Shown here one piece after another: positions 15,758-24,536 of a DNA stretch of 36,281 nucleotides. The position numbers were made by a program, and so were the translations under genes. The DNA comes from Bacillota bacterium (GTDB lineage: Bacteria; Bacillota; Clostridia; Eubacteriales; Eubacteriaceae). The notes beneath the pieces were generated by a model. The model searched no databases. It was not told the DNA's origin and saw only the letters and a list, made by a program, of their open reading frames with translations. Each line of letters begins with the position of its first letter. Position 1 is the stretch's first letter. The DNA is taken from contig JAHIQT010000091.1 of the NCBI GenBank assembly GCA_018903255.1, forward strand, positions 1-36,281, written 5' to 3'.

Positions 15758-18124
15758 TTATTCAAACACCTTTTTGGCAATGCTGGCCCCTTCGCGGGCG
15801 TCTTTGCCGTAATAATCGGCGCCGATGGTTTTGGCATATTCGGGGTTTAATACTGCCCCGCCAACCATGATGGTGGTGGCCGGACAGCCGGCCTTGATTT
15901 CTGTGATGATTTTTTGCATATTTTTAACGGTTGTTGTCATCAGGGCGCTAAGACCCACCAGTTTTATATCTTCTGCCTGAATGGTCGCAATTATCGCTTC
16001 GGCCTTGACATCCTTGCCGAGATCAAGGATTTCGTAACCGTAATTTTCTAAGATAACCTTGAGAATATTCTTGCCAATATCATGGACATCGCCCTCAACC
16101 GTGGCTAAAATAATTTTTCCTTTGGCCACTTGCGCCTGACCATCCTTTAGCATCGTTTCTTTAATCACTTCAAAGGCTTTTTGGGCCGTCTCGGCCGCAA
16201 AAATCAGATGGGGTAAGAAACATTGGCCCGTTTCAAAGGCATCTCCGACGGCATCAAGAGCGGGGACGATCTCGTTGTTGACAATATCCAGGGGTTGTCT
16301 GCTGTTAAGTAGTGTCCGGGTCACTTCGGCCGCCTGATCAGTCAGCCCATCTTCAATGATTTCCTTTAGGCTCAGGGCGGCTTTAGCCGTTTCTGATTTG
16401 GCTTCGCCAAAGCTGCTGTCTTTATAGGCGTTAGCATAAGCAATACACTGGCCATCCAAGCCCCAGAGTGCCCGGAATGCTTTGATGGTGTCCATCATTT
16501 CCTGATCACTGGGGTTGATAATCGGGGTGGTCAGTCCGGCTTCCAGAGCCATGGCTAAAAAGGTTCGATTTAAGAGTTCACGGTTGGGCAGGCCAAAGGA
16601 AATATTAGAAACCCCCAGGACCGTCGGCACCCCCAGCTCAGTGCGAAGCTTTTCCAGGGTTTTGATGGTTTCCCGAACTTCTGCCTGTTGGGCTGAGGCG
16701 GTTAACACCAGGGCGTCAATCAGAATATTTTTTTTACTGATGCCGTGGGACTGGGCAGTTTTGATGATCTTTTCAGCAATCGCAAAACGATCATTAGCCA
16801 GACTGGGAATCCCGCTTTCGTCCATCGTTAGCCCTAGGACTAAGGCCCCGTATTTGTTAGCAATCGGGAAGATCTTATCCATTGATGATTTTTTGCCATT
16901 AACCGAATTAATGATCGCCTTGCCGGGATAGGTCCGCAAGACCGCTTCGATAACTTCCGGATTGGAAGAATCAATCTGCAGCGGACAATCGACTAATCGG
17001 CTGACCGTATCAACCGCCTCCTGCATCATCGCCAGTTCATCAATATCCGGTAACCCGAGATTGATATCCAGAATACTTGCCCCGTCTTTTTTTTGATCGA
17101 CGGCCAATTGGCTTACGACTGAGAGTTGACCCTGCCGTAGCGATGCCTTGAGCACTGGATTGGTGGTGGGATTGATGCATTCGCCAATAATATCAATATC
17201 CTCGCCGAGGATAATCGTTTTGGTGCTGGACGACACTGCTGTAAAACCTTTGTCGGTTACCTTATAAAGCGGCAGATCTTTAGTAGCCTGCTTCATTTTT
17301 TTGATATAGTCTGGCGTAGTGCCACAGCAGCCGCCCAAAATCAAGGCGCCCATTTCAGCAATTTGAACCATATAATCGGTAAACTGATCGATGCTGATGT
17401 CATAGATGGTTTGTCCATCTTTCATCTGCGGCAAGCCGGCATTGGGTTCGACCATCAGCGGTACCGAGGCATAGCGAATCAGATCTTTAATAATCGGCAG
17501 CATCGCATCCGGTCCGGTGGAGCAATTAATGCCGATGGCATCGGCGCCAAGTCCTTCCAGGATGGCAACCACCGTTAAGGCATCACTACCGGTTAGGGTG
17601 CGGCTATTCTCTTCATAGGTCATTGATACAATTACCGGTAAATCCGAGACTTCCTTGGCGGCAATCAGGGCTGCCCGGGCTTCACAGATATCGGTCATCG
17701 TTTCGATGATGATTAAATCCGCTCCGGCTTGATCCCCGGCTTGAATAATTTCCTTGAAATAATCAACGGCTTGGTCAAAGGACACCTCTCCCAGGGCGCC
17801 GATTAGCGTCCCCAGCGGCCCTACATCCAGTGCCGTAAAATCGGGATTCAATGATTTGACATTCTTGACACCAGCCGTAACCAACTGCGCGACCGTATAA
17901 GCACTGCCCTTTAACTTGTAACCATTCACCCCAAAGGTATTGGAAAGAATAATGTTGGCACCGGCATCCATGTATAATTGGTGAATCCCTTTAATTAGTT
18001 CAGGATCGGTCAGGTTTAAGGCCTCCGGAATCGCTCCAATTGATTCCAATTGATGCTGAAGCAGGCTCCCCATTGCCCCATCAAGGTACAGCCGTTTACT
18101 TTTGAGTATTTCTTCTAGTTTCAT
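15758..18124 (-). CDS. metH: Cobalamin-dependent methionine synthase, short form without reactivation domain
   Basis: A 788-residue MetH-type enzyme that methylates homocysteine from methyl-tetrahydrofolate via cobalamin. In order: homocysteine-binding domain (1-285) with zinc ligands Cys201, Cys266 and Cys267 (GINCST, GGCCGTT); pterin domain (about 305-570, starting GEDIDIIGECINPT); B12 cap (about 585-670); and B12-binding domain with EGDVHDIGKN, His681 being the cobalt ligand. The AdoMet-binding reactivation domain found at the C-terminus of the E. coli enzyme (about 1230 residues) is missing, so a separate reductive activator is needed. It is the last gene of the homocysteine operon, 47 bases behind UPF0280, placing it as the final step. 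A corrinoid methyltransferase of another acetogen pathway is less likely because of the complete Hcy domain. Confidence 0.93.
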   Translation of the reverse strand: MKLEEILKSKRLYLDGAMGSLLQHQLESIGAIPEALNLTDPELIKGIHQLYMDAGANIILSNTFGVNGYKLKGSAYTVAQLVTAGVKNVKSLNPDFTALDVGPLGTLIGALGEVSFDQAVDYFKEIIQAGDQAGADLIIIETMTDICEARAALIAAKEVSDLPVIVSMTYEENSRTLTGSDALTVVAILEGLGADAIGINCSTGPDAMLPIIKDLIRYASVPLMVEPNAGLPQMKDGQTIYDISIDQFTDYMVQIAEMGALILGGCCGTTPDYIKKMKQATKDLPLYKVTDKGFTAVSSSTKTIILGEDIDIIGECINPTTNPVLKASLRQGQLSVVSQLAVDQKKDGASILDINLGLPDIDELAMMQEAVDTVSRLVDCPLQIDSSNPEVIEAVLRTYPGKAIINSVNGKKSSMDKIFPIANKYGALVLGLTMDESGIPSLANDRFAIAEKIIKTAQSHGISKKNILIDALVLTASAQQAEVRETIKTLEKLRTELGVPTVLGVSNISFGLPNRELLNRTFLAMALEAGLTTPIINPSDQEMMDTIKAFRALWGLDGQCIAYANAYKDSSFGEAKSETAKAALSLKEIIEDGLTDQAAEVTRTLLNSRQPLDIVNNEIVPALDAVGDAFETGQCFLPHLIFAAETAQKAFEVIKETMLKDGQAQVAKGKIILATVEGDVHDIGKNILKVILENYGYEILDLGKDVKAEAIIATIQAEDIKLVGLSALMTTTVKNMQKIITEIKAGCPATTIMVGGAVLNPEYAKTIGADYYGKDAREGASIAKKVFE

Positions 18125-18171
18125 TGCTTTTCCTTTCCTTTAGATAAAGGCTACGTATTCAATAAAATTAT

Positions 18172-18900
18172 CTAACATAATTCAATTTCACCCCAGGCAC
18201 CCAATTGATCGTCAATGATAATCAGAACGCCCAGGATCCCTGTTATGTTTTTTACCCAGGAAAGACCATTTTTCACATCTTCCGGTTTTTTTATCCGATT
18301 ACCTAGCGCCGTCGCCACAGCATCGGCCAGGGGAATGTTTTCACTGATGACGGTGACCGCATCAGCCTTACCAAAGCTCAAGGAATGACCGATGATCCCG
18401 GATGAGGTGCAGACTCCCAGAGGATTTTCCCGGGGTTTTATTTTTAAGCCCAATTCAGCAAAATGCAAATTTCCGGTATAGAGGGCAATTCGCCGCTCTT
18501 TTTTTGTCTGAATAAACAGATCTCCGCCATTCTCCACGACAATTTCGCTTGAATGGGGCTTTAGCATCCTGCCGATATACTTTGAGACAGCGCCAGCCAC
18601 CGCCGCCATCGGTCCCACCCCGGCTGTTTTTCCAGCTTTTAACATATCTATAACGATTGGCGGCGAATGGGGGCTTAATTCTAACGGTGTTAGTGATTTT
18701 ATAAAATCTGGCTCATCGTGATTATAATTGACAATCGTTTGGCGTAGCCTGTGGAGCTCTTTTTTTAGTCGCTCGGTTAGTTGCGGGGTGATGGTGCCCT
18801 GATCGACCCCAATAAAAAGGTCGGATTCAAATTCGAGGATCTGGAAATAATCCAGATCCTCGGCTTTCATCTCATTTCGATAGGTTCGCGGTTCAAACAT
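18172..18900 (-). CDS. UPF0280 family protein (COG2122), homocysteine biosynthesis accessory
   Basis: A 242-residue protein of the UPF0280 / ApbE-like family. Typical stretches are AGVGPMAAVAGAVSKYIG and VVENGGDLFI (about 100-145), and GVCTSSGIIGHSLSFGKADA near 185-205. In methanogens the COG2122 protein takes part in the aspartate-semialdehyde route to homocysteine together with the DUF39 and NIL-ferredoxin proteins, and all three are adjacent here. A longer frame from 18966 overlaps the ferredoxin. ATG 18900, two bases after the ferredoxin stop, gives the usual MFEPRTYR start and suggests coupled translation. Confidence 0.88.
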   Translation of the reverse strand: MFEPRTYRNEMKAEDLDYFQILEFESDLFIGVDQGTITPQLTERLKKELHRLRQTIVNYNHDEPDFIKSLTPLELSPHSPPIVIDMLKAGKTAGVGPMAAVAGAVSKYIGRMLKPHSSEIVVENGGDLFIQTKKERRIALYTGNLHFAELGLKIKPRENPLGVCTSSGIIGHSLSFGKADAVTVISENIPLADAVATALGNRIKKPEDVKNGLSWVKNITGILGVLIIIDDQLGAWGEIELC

Positions 18901-18902
18901 CT

Positions 18903-19307
18903 TCAGATAATCGCATGGATGGCGCGCATCGGACAGGCTTTTACGCACAGCATACACTCCAGACATTTGTCGTCGTGATGGACTAGCGACCAGTCAGCTG
19001 TCATTTCCAGGGCATCGACAGCACAGACCGCAGTACAGGCGCCACAGGAAACACACTTAGCCTGATCCACCTCAACCACTGATTCGATGTCTCTGACGCC
19101 AATCTGGTGTTCTCTTAAATAAACAATCCCAGCTTCGATATCCGCTTCTGAGCCTTTAATTTCCAGCAGCAGGGTTCCCTTAATATTATCATCGATAAAG
19201 GCCTTAAGAATACTAAAATCGAGATGGTAGGTTTTAATCAGTTCCATCGCCATCGGTTGACCGGCAGCCTTTTGCGGAAAGGATAAGAGTATTTTTTTTG
19301 TCATCAT
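18903..19307 (-). CDS. NIL domain - 2[4Fe-4S] ferredoxin, homocysteine biosynthesis
   Basis: A 134-residue protein with an N-terminal NIL domain (about 5-75) and two [4Fe-4S] motifs, CVSCGACTAVC and CLECMLCVKAC, each completed by the cysteine-proline pattern at the far end. It corresponds to the ferredoxin partner (MA1822 type in Methanosarcina) of the DUF39 sulfurtransferase, thought to supply electrons for sulfur insertion into aspartate semialdehyde. Its ATG overlaps the TGA of the upstream gene by four bases (ATGA), so the two are translationally coupled. The NIL domain otherwise occurs in methionine ABC transporters, which fits a sulfur amino acid context. Confidence 0.9.
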   Translation of the reverse strand: MMTKKILLSFPQKAAGQPMAMELIKTYHLDFSILKAFIDDNIKGTLLLEIKGSEADIEAGIVYLREHQIGVRDIESVVEVDQAKCVSCGACTAVCAVDALEMTADWSLVHHDDKCLECMLCVKACPMRAIHAII

Positions 19308-20470
19308 CGCGATTCTCCTTCTTTGATCTCCAGCCCCTTAATGGCATTTCCCTGAGGGAAGCTCTGAATCGGTTCCTGCAGGAAAAACTGACCTTTTTTA
19401 ATCCAGTTGCCCAGTTCATCGGCAATCTCTCTGGCCATTTTCAGACTGGATAGCGGTGAAGTTTTGATAATTTTGCCATTAATATCGACTGCTCCGCTTC
19501 TGAGCTCGGCATAAGAGACTTTTTTTAGGCTCGGCTTCGCTTTTTTAGGGACACTGTAGTCAATCACATTGGTGTAAAGATCCTTATTTTCAACCGCTAC
19601 AAAGGCCATCATTTCCTCATTGAGAATCGGAATCGGGATTCCCACACCGACAAACATCGAAGTACCATAACCTTCATAAACAGCGCCACGAATATATTTG
19701 GGATTCATTTCTTTCATATTTCCAATTAGCGCCAGGGTCGCACCGGGGGTCTGGGGATAGCCCTTTTCATCGCGCGGACAGGCGCTATTAAATTGGGTTC
19801 CCATCCAGGAGACATGGCCCTGGGCGCCGCCAAAAAAGATCCGGGTGCCCATGCCGATGGTCTTAAGCAGGGGATCATTGAGGAGCGGACTTAATTCCCC
19901 GGCAGTGCTATAGGTGATATTGCCCATATTCGGTTGTAGAATCCCCATGTAGGTATATAGCCGCTCACTGGAGCCATTGATCGCGGCATTATAATTCTGA
20001 TAAACATTTCTGGGATTAAACAGATAGGCTTCATTTAAATCCTCCAGTTTCACCCAGGTATCAATTTCCTTTCTGGGATAACAGTCGGTTCCCTGAGATT
20101 TTGCCAACAGATGCACCGCTTTGCCGGCGATCAGGTCACTGATTACATGTGCCCCGCCATACTCAATGCCTTTATCCTGGGATGGTTGGGTTGCTCCCAG
20201 ATAGGTATCCACAGCGGCCAGACCGCCATAGGCTTCAACCCCATTGATCGTGATCTGACCCATCCGGATCGGTGGATCCGCGTGTCCAAAATTTAAAAAG
20301 GCGCCGGACGAGCACATTGGTCCAAAGGTCGCAGTTGTAACCACGTCTACATATTGTGCCGCTTCTTTAAGGCCCCGTTCTTTAACGATCGCGATGACTT
20401 CTTCAGCAGTGACAACGACAGCCTCGCCGCGGGCGATTTTTTCATTAATTTCCTGATAGCTCTTTGCCAT
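19304..20470 (-). CDS. L-aspartate semialdehyde sulfurtransferase, DUF39 homocysteine biosynthesis protein
   Basis: A 388-residue DUF39 protein of the kind shown in methanogens (MA1821 type) to make homocysteine from aspartate semialdehyde and sulfide without O-acyl-homoserine. Conserved cysteines Cys53 (FGPMCSSGAF) and Cys130 (GTDCYPRKEI) are candidate persulfide carriers. Some relatives carry C-terminal CBS domains, which are not evident here. The frame opens at TTG 20485, but the ribosome site GGAGGGG lies inside that extension and points to ATG 20470. It sits 40 bases behind prfB and heads the DUF39 - ferredoxin - UPF0280 - metH run. Confidence 0.9.
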   Translation of the reverse strand: MAKSYQEINEKIARGEAVVVTAEEVIAIVKERGLKEAAQYVDVVTTATFGPMCSSGAFLNFGHADPPIRMGQITINGVEAYGGLAAVDTYLGATQPSQDKGIEYGGAHVISDLIAGKAVHLLAKSQGTDCYPRKEIDTWVKLEDLNEAYLFNPRNVYQNYNAAINGSSERLYTYMGILQPNMGNITYSTAGELSPLLNDPLLKTIGMGTRIFFGGAQGHVSWMGTQFNSACPRDEKGYPQTPGATLALIGNMKEMNPKYIRGAVYEGYGTSMFVGVGIPIPILNEEMMAFVAVENKDLYTNVIDYSVPKKAKPSLKKVSYAELRSGAVDINGKIIKTSPLSSLKMAREIADELGNWIKKGQFFLQEPIQSFPQGNAIKGLEIKEGESR

Positions 20471-20510
20471 TTTCCCCTCCAACAATTCTTAATTTATACA
20501 GTTTTTTACG

Positions 20511-21603
20511 TTACACCATGGTATTGAGATAGGCGTTCATAAAGCCGTCCAGGTCACCATCCATGACACTTCCGACATTGCCTACTTCGACATTGGTGCG
20601 GTGATCTTTGACCATGTTATAAGGATGAAACACATAGGAACGGATTTGACTGCCCCAGGCGATCTGGCTGTAATCACCCTTGATATCATCGATGTGATCC
20701 ATCTTTTCCTGTTCCATGATTTCGACCAGCTTACCTTTTAGCATGTTCATCGCCACCTCTTTATTCTGGTGCTGTGACCGTTCGTTTTGACACTGAACGA
20801 CAATCCCGGTTTTCAAATGGGTAATTCGAATGGCCGAATCGGTGGTGTTGACATGCTGCCCGCCAGCGCCACTTGAGCGAAAGGTGTCAACCCGAATCTC
20901 TTCTGGTAATATTTCAATTTCTAGCGATTCATCGACCTCGGGCATCACATCCAGCGAGGCAAAGGAGGTATGGCGGCGGCCAGATGAGTCAAAGGGTGAG
21001 ATCCGAACCAGTCGATGCACTCCCCGTTCGGTTTTTAGGTAGCCGTAGGCATTAATCCCTTCAACCAGCAGGGTGACACTTTTGATGCCAGCCACATCAC
21101 CAGGTTGTAGATCCAGGGTTTTAACCTTGAATTTTTTCTTCTCAGCCCACCTGGTATACATTCTTAGTAGCATTGCGGCCCAATCCTGGGACTCCGTTCC
21201 GCCAGCCCCAGGATGGAGCGAAATAATCGCGTTATTGCTGTCAAATTCGCCAGAAAGCAGGGTCTCGGTCCGGAAATTATCGAGCTTCTCGTCAAGTTCC
21301 TTGATCGCTGACCCAAAGCCTTCAAGAAGCTCCCCTTCTTCAGCCAATTCCAGCATCACCATGATATCATCCAGGGCTTCTGCCAGCTCATTAAAATGAT
21401 CGACCTTTATTTTAATCAGCTTCTGCTCTTTTAAAACAAGCTGCGCGCTTTTTTGATCATTCCAGAATTCGGGATTCTCGGTTTTCTTCTCGAGCGCTTC
21501 CAATTCTTTGACAAGCCGTGGCAAGTCAAAGTGAATTCCCCATTTCTTTTAGTTTCGTCGTCATTGCATTGATGATCTGTTTTTCTTCATACAAATCTAT
21601 CAT
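20511..21603 (-). CDS. prfB: Peptide chain release factor 2, with programmed +1 frameshift
   Basis: RF2 recognises UGA and UAA stops and releases the peptide through its GGQ motif (SGAGGQHVNTTDSA). The first 25 codons start at ATG 21603 (MIDLYEEKQIINAMTTKLKE) and run to CTT TGA C. A +1 slip at CTT-T places the ribosome in the frame GAC TTG CCA, giving DLPRLVKELEALEKK and a 363-residue product, close to E. coli RF2 (365). The in-frame TGA is at 21528-21526, codon 26, the classic position for autoregulation by RF2 level. The upstream SD-like GGGG sits six bases before CTT, rather than three as in E. coli. It lies 29 bases behind secA. Confidence 0.95.
21525..21537 (-). promoter_or_regulatory. 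prfB programmed frameshift site
   Basis: On the minus strand the site reads CTTTGAC at 21531-21525, preceded by GGGGAATTCA. The zero-frame stop is TGA at codon 26; the shifted frame encodes the rest of RF2. This is the known RF2 autoregulatory slip, and a reader must join the two frames. Confidence 0.93.
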
Positions 21604-21632
21604 CACGATCACACCCCTTCTATTTTCTATTT

Positions 21633-24143
21633 TTATGCGCCACAGCATTTCTTGTATTTTTTTCCACTGCCGCAAGGACAGGGATCATTTCGACCGACCT
21701 TATTGTGAGCGCTGGCTGAACCCGCCGGTTTGCCCTCGATTTCACTTTCGTTGGTCTTCAGCTGACTGAAATCGACCGTTTTAGGCTGCTCTTCGCCAGC
21801 TGGAGCAACCTGGATATTGAGGTTGAACAGGTATTTCACGGTATCTTCCTGAATCCGCATGATCATGTCGTCAAACATGTCAAAGCCCTCTTTGGTGTAT
21901 TCTTTAACCGGATCATTCTGTCCATAGGCACGCAGTCCAATCCCCTGTTTGAGCTGTTCCATATTGTCGATATGTTCCATCCAGGCGGCATCGACGCTTC
22001 GTAATAAGATCATCCGTTCAATATTCTGAAGCTGTTCTTCACCCAGTTGCGCTCTTTTCTCGGCCAGCACGTCTCGGCACTCGCTAAGAATCGCTTCCAC
22101 CAAAGCTTCCCGAGTTTCCGGTTTTTCCGGCAGGGATAAGCTTTCCTTAGGCAGGACGTTAGCCTCCAGATGCTTATGTAAGCCTTCCAGATCCCAATCA
22201 TCATAGTATTGGCCATCGCCGGTATACATGCTGACATAAGCATTAATCAAGGTTTCAGTCATACTCCAAATTTCATTTTCCATGTCTTTACCGTCGATAA
22301 CCTGTTGCCGTTGTTCGTAAATCAGTTCCCGTTGACGGTTCATCACATTATCATATTGCAGGACATGCTTGCGGATATCAAAGTTACGACCTTCAACCCG
22401 TTTCTGGGAATTCTCAATCCCGCGGGTGAGCATTTTATTTTCGATCGGGGTTTCCTCATCCAGACCAATCGATTCGACCAAGCCCTGGATTTTTTCCGAG
22501 CCAAAAACCCGCATCAGGTCATCTTCCAATGAGACAAAGAATTGCGATGAACCGGGATCGCCCTGACGACCGGCACGACCACGGAGCTGATTGTCAATCC
22601 GACGACTCTCATGGCGTTCGGTCCCGAGAATATGAAGCCCGCCCAATTCAATGACACCTTCGCCAAGTACAATATCAGTCCCACGACCAGCCATATTGGT
22701 TGATATGGTTACCGCGTCTTTTTGACCGGCATTGGCGACAATTTCAGCTTCTTTTTCTAAGAATTTGGCATTTAAGACATTATGCTTAACCCCGGAACGT
22801 TTTAGATAGGTACTCAGCAACTCCGACTTTTCAATTGAAATAGTCCCGATCAAAATCGGCTGGCCAGTGGCATGTCGCCGTTTCACCTCTTCAGTCACGG
22901 CGATGTACTTCCCTTGTTCACTTTTATAAATCAAGTCATTAAGATCTTCTCGAATCAGTGGTTTATTGGTCGGGATGGTTAAGACATTGAGATTATAGAT
23001 GGTCTGGAACTCATCTTCTTCGGTTTTGGCGGTTCCGGTCATTCCCGAAAGCTTATTAAACATTCTAAAGTAGTTTTGAAAGGTCACGGTCGCCAGCGTT
23101 TTAGATTCCCGGTTAACCTTGACATTTTCCTTGGCTTCAATGGCCTGGTGCAGACCATTAGAATAGCGACGTCCCGGCATTAGTCGGCCGGTGAACTCAT
23201 CAACAATGATAATCTCGCCATCCTTCACGACATAATCGCGATCTTTAAACATCAGCGTATTGGCATGAAGCGCCTGGTTGATATGATGGGAAATTTCCAT
23301 GTTTTCCATATCGGCCAGATTGGTCAGGTTAAAATATTTTTCTGCCTTAATGACCCCTTCGTCTGATAACATCACTGATTTTGCTTTTTCATCCTTAATA
23401 TAGTCATCTGCCTTCAGGCTCTTAGCAAAACTGTTGGCTAAAGCATAGAGCTTGGTGCTTTTGTCACCGCTACCAGAAATTATCAGCGGGGTTCGGGCTT
23501 CATCAACCAGGACGCTGTCAACTTCATCGATGATCGCATAATTTAGTTCCCGCTGTACCTGCTGAGCCTTGACTGAGGCCATATTATCTCTGAGGTAGTC
23601 AAAACCGAATTCATTATTGGTTCCGTAAGTAATATCACAGGCGTAAGCATACTGCTTTTCCGCAAAAGACAAGCCATGGACAACCAGACCTACTTTAAGA
23701 CCTAAAAAATCATGAATTTGACCCATCCACTCACTATCACGTCGAGCCAGATAATCATTGACGGTAACAATATAAACGCCGCGGCCATCCAAGGCATTCA
23801 AGTAGGCTGGCAGGGTTGATACCAGGGTTTTACCTTCCCCGGTTTTCATTTCGGCAATATTGCCTTCGTGAAGGGCCATGCCGCCGAGCAGCTGAACCGG
23901 AAAATGCTTCATTCCCAGAACCCGGGCGCCAGTTTCACGAACCGTCGCAAAGGCCTCCACTAATAAATCATCAAGGCTTTCTCCTTGAGCCAGTCGTTCT
24001 TTTAAGATCGGCGTTTGACCTTTTAATTCTTCGTCACTCATCGCCGCGAAACGGCTGTCCAGCTCAAGAATCTGGTCCACCTTTTTTTGCATCCGTTTTA
24101 ATTCTTTTTTATTACTATCAAATATTTGATCTAAAATTCCCAA
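21633..24143 (-). CDS. secA: Preprotein translocase motor ATPase SecA
   Basis: The SecA motor pushes unfolded preproteins through SecYEG. The product is 836 residues from TTG 24143. Motor domain: Walker A MKTGEGKT (about 99-106), DEVDS Walker B region, helicase-like [15 protein letters not shown]. The C-terminal zinc motif [13 protein letters not shown] binds SecB or ribosomes. The first in-frame codon, GTG 24152, overlaps the AAAGGAG ribosome site. TTG 24143 is eight bases after it and gives the usual start MGILDQIF. It is followed by prfB, an order conserved in Firmicutes. A MITE-like element and a DUF5317 gene separate it from hpf. Confidence 0.97.
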   Translation of the reverse strand: MGILDQIFDSNKKELKRMQKKVDQILELDSRFAAMSDEELKGQTPILKERLAQGESLDDLLVEAFATVRETGARVLGMKHFPVQLLGGMALHEGNIAEMKTGEGKTLVSTLPAYLNALDGRGVYIVTVNDYLARRDSEWMGQIHDFLGLKVGLVVHGLSFAEKQYAYACDITYGTNNEFGFDYLRDNMASVKAQQVQRELNYAIIDEVDSVLVDEARTPLIISGSGDKSTKLYALANSFAKSLKADDYIKDEKAKSVMLSDEGVIKAEKYFNLTNLADMENMEISHHINQALHANTLMFKDRDYVVKDGEIIIVDEFTGRLMPGRRYSNGLHQAIEAKENVKVNRESKTLATVTFQNYFRMFNKLSGMTGTAKTEEDEFQTIYNLNVLTIPTNKPLIREDLNDLIYKSEQGKYIAVTEEVKRRHATGQPILIGTISIEKSELLSTYLKRSGVKHNVLNAKFLEKEAEIVANAGQKDAVTISTNMAGRGTDIVLGEGVIELGGLHILGTERHESRRIDNQLRGRAGRQGDPGSSQFFVSLEDDLMRVFGSEKIQGLVESIGLDEETPIENKMLTRGIENSQKRVEGRNFDIRKHVLQYDNVMNRQRELIYEQRQQVIDGKDMENEIWSMTETLINAYVSMYTGDGQYYDDWDLEGLHKHLEANVLPKESLSLPEKPETREALVEAILSECRDVLAEKRAQLGEEQLQNIERMILLRSVDAAWMEHIDNMEQLKQGIGLRAYGQNDPVKEYTKEGFDMFDDMIMRIQEDTVKYLFNLNIQVAPAGEEQPKTVDFSQLKTNESEIEGKPAGSASAHNKVGRNDPCPCGSGKKYKKCCGA

Positions 24144-24192
24144 TCTATTCACTCCTTTGTAACATTCTTGCTGTAATTATACACTAAATTTT

Positions 24193-24201
24193 ATTATAGC
24201 A
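24193..24201 (-). promoter_or_regulatory. Extended -10 promoter of secA
   Basis: The minus strand reads TGCTATAAT, a TGn-extended -10 about 50 bases before the secA start. No good -35 is visible. Confidence 0.5.
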
Positions 24202-24230
24202 TAATCTCTTTAATGAAACTTTATATAATT

Positions 24231-24261
24231 CAAAAGGGACTGTATTTTTTTATACAGTCCC
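24231..24261 (-). terminator. Terminator between DUF5317 gene and secA
   Basis: Stem GGGACTGTAT / ATACAGTCCC around a six-base T/A loop; on the minus strand it is followed by TTTTG. It would end transcription coming through the MITE-like element and lies just upstream of the secA promoter. Confidence 0.75.
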
Positions 24262-24294
24262 TCGTGGTTGTCGCTAAACTACCGGCCCGACCAA

Positions 24295-24482
24295 TGACCA
24301 AGGGGTCAGACCCTTGTTAATCTGTTGTTCGCCGCGCCATGCGAAATTCGCTACGCTCCTTTCGCATTGGTCGCGGGCAGTCGCCAACTATAAGCAAGCT
24401 TATGATTGGCTCGTTGCCTTCGCGAAAATCGGACAGGCGATGCCGTGTCCGCTCCGATGCGTAGGGTCTGACCCCTAGGTCA
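24295..24482. mobile_element. MITE-like / REP-type element, 188 bp
   Basis: Terminal inverted repeats of 20 bases with one mismatch, TGACCAAGGGGTCAGACCCT on the left (24295-24314) and its counterpart at 24463-24482, bound a structured, GC-richer interior without a gene. Inside are a hairpin built on GCGAAA...TTTCGC, the repeat core GTCGCGGGCAGTCGCCAAC, and CGGACA...TGTCCG. GGGGTCAGACCC ends recall REP elements mobilised by Y1 transposases, but no transposase is in the window. The core is shared with the tandem repeat at 31877-32044. Confidence 0.7.
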
Positions 24483-24536
24483 CAACATGATGTAACAATT
24501 GTCGGTTCTGGGTTAGCTTTTCTAACAGTCTGAAAT

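Noticed and set aside
20471-20510. SAM riboswitch or T-box controlling the homocysteine/metH operon
   Set aside because: The gap between prfB and the DUF39 gene is only about 40 bases, too short for either element.
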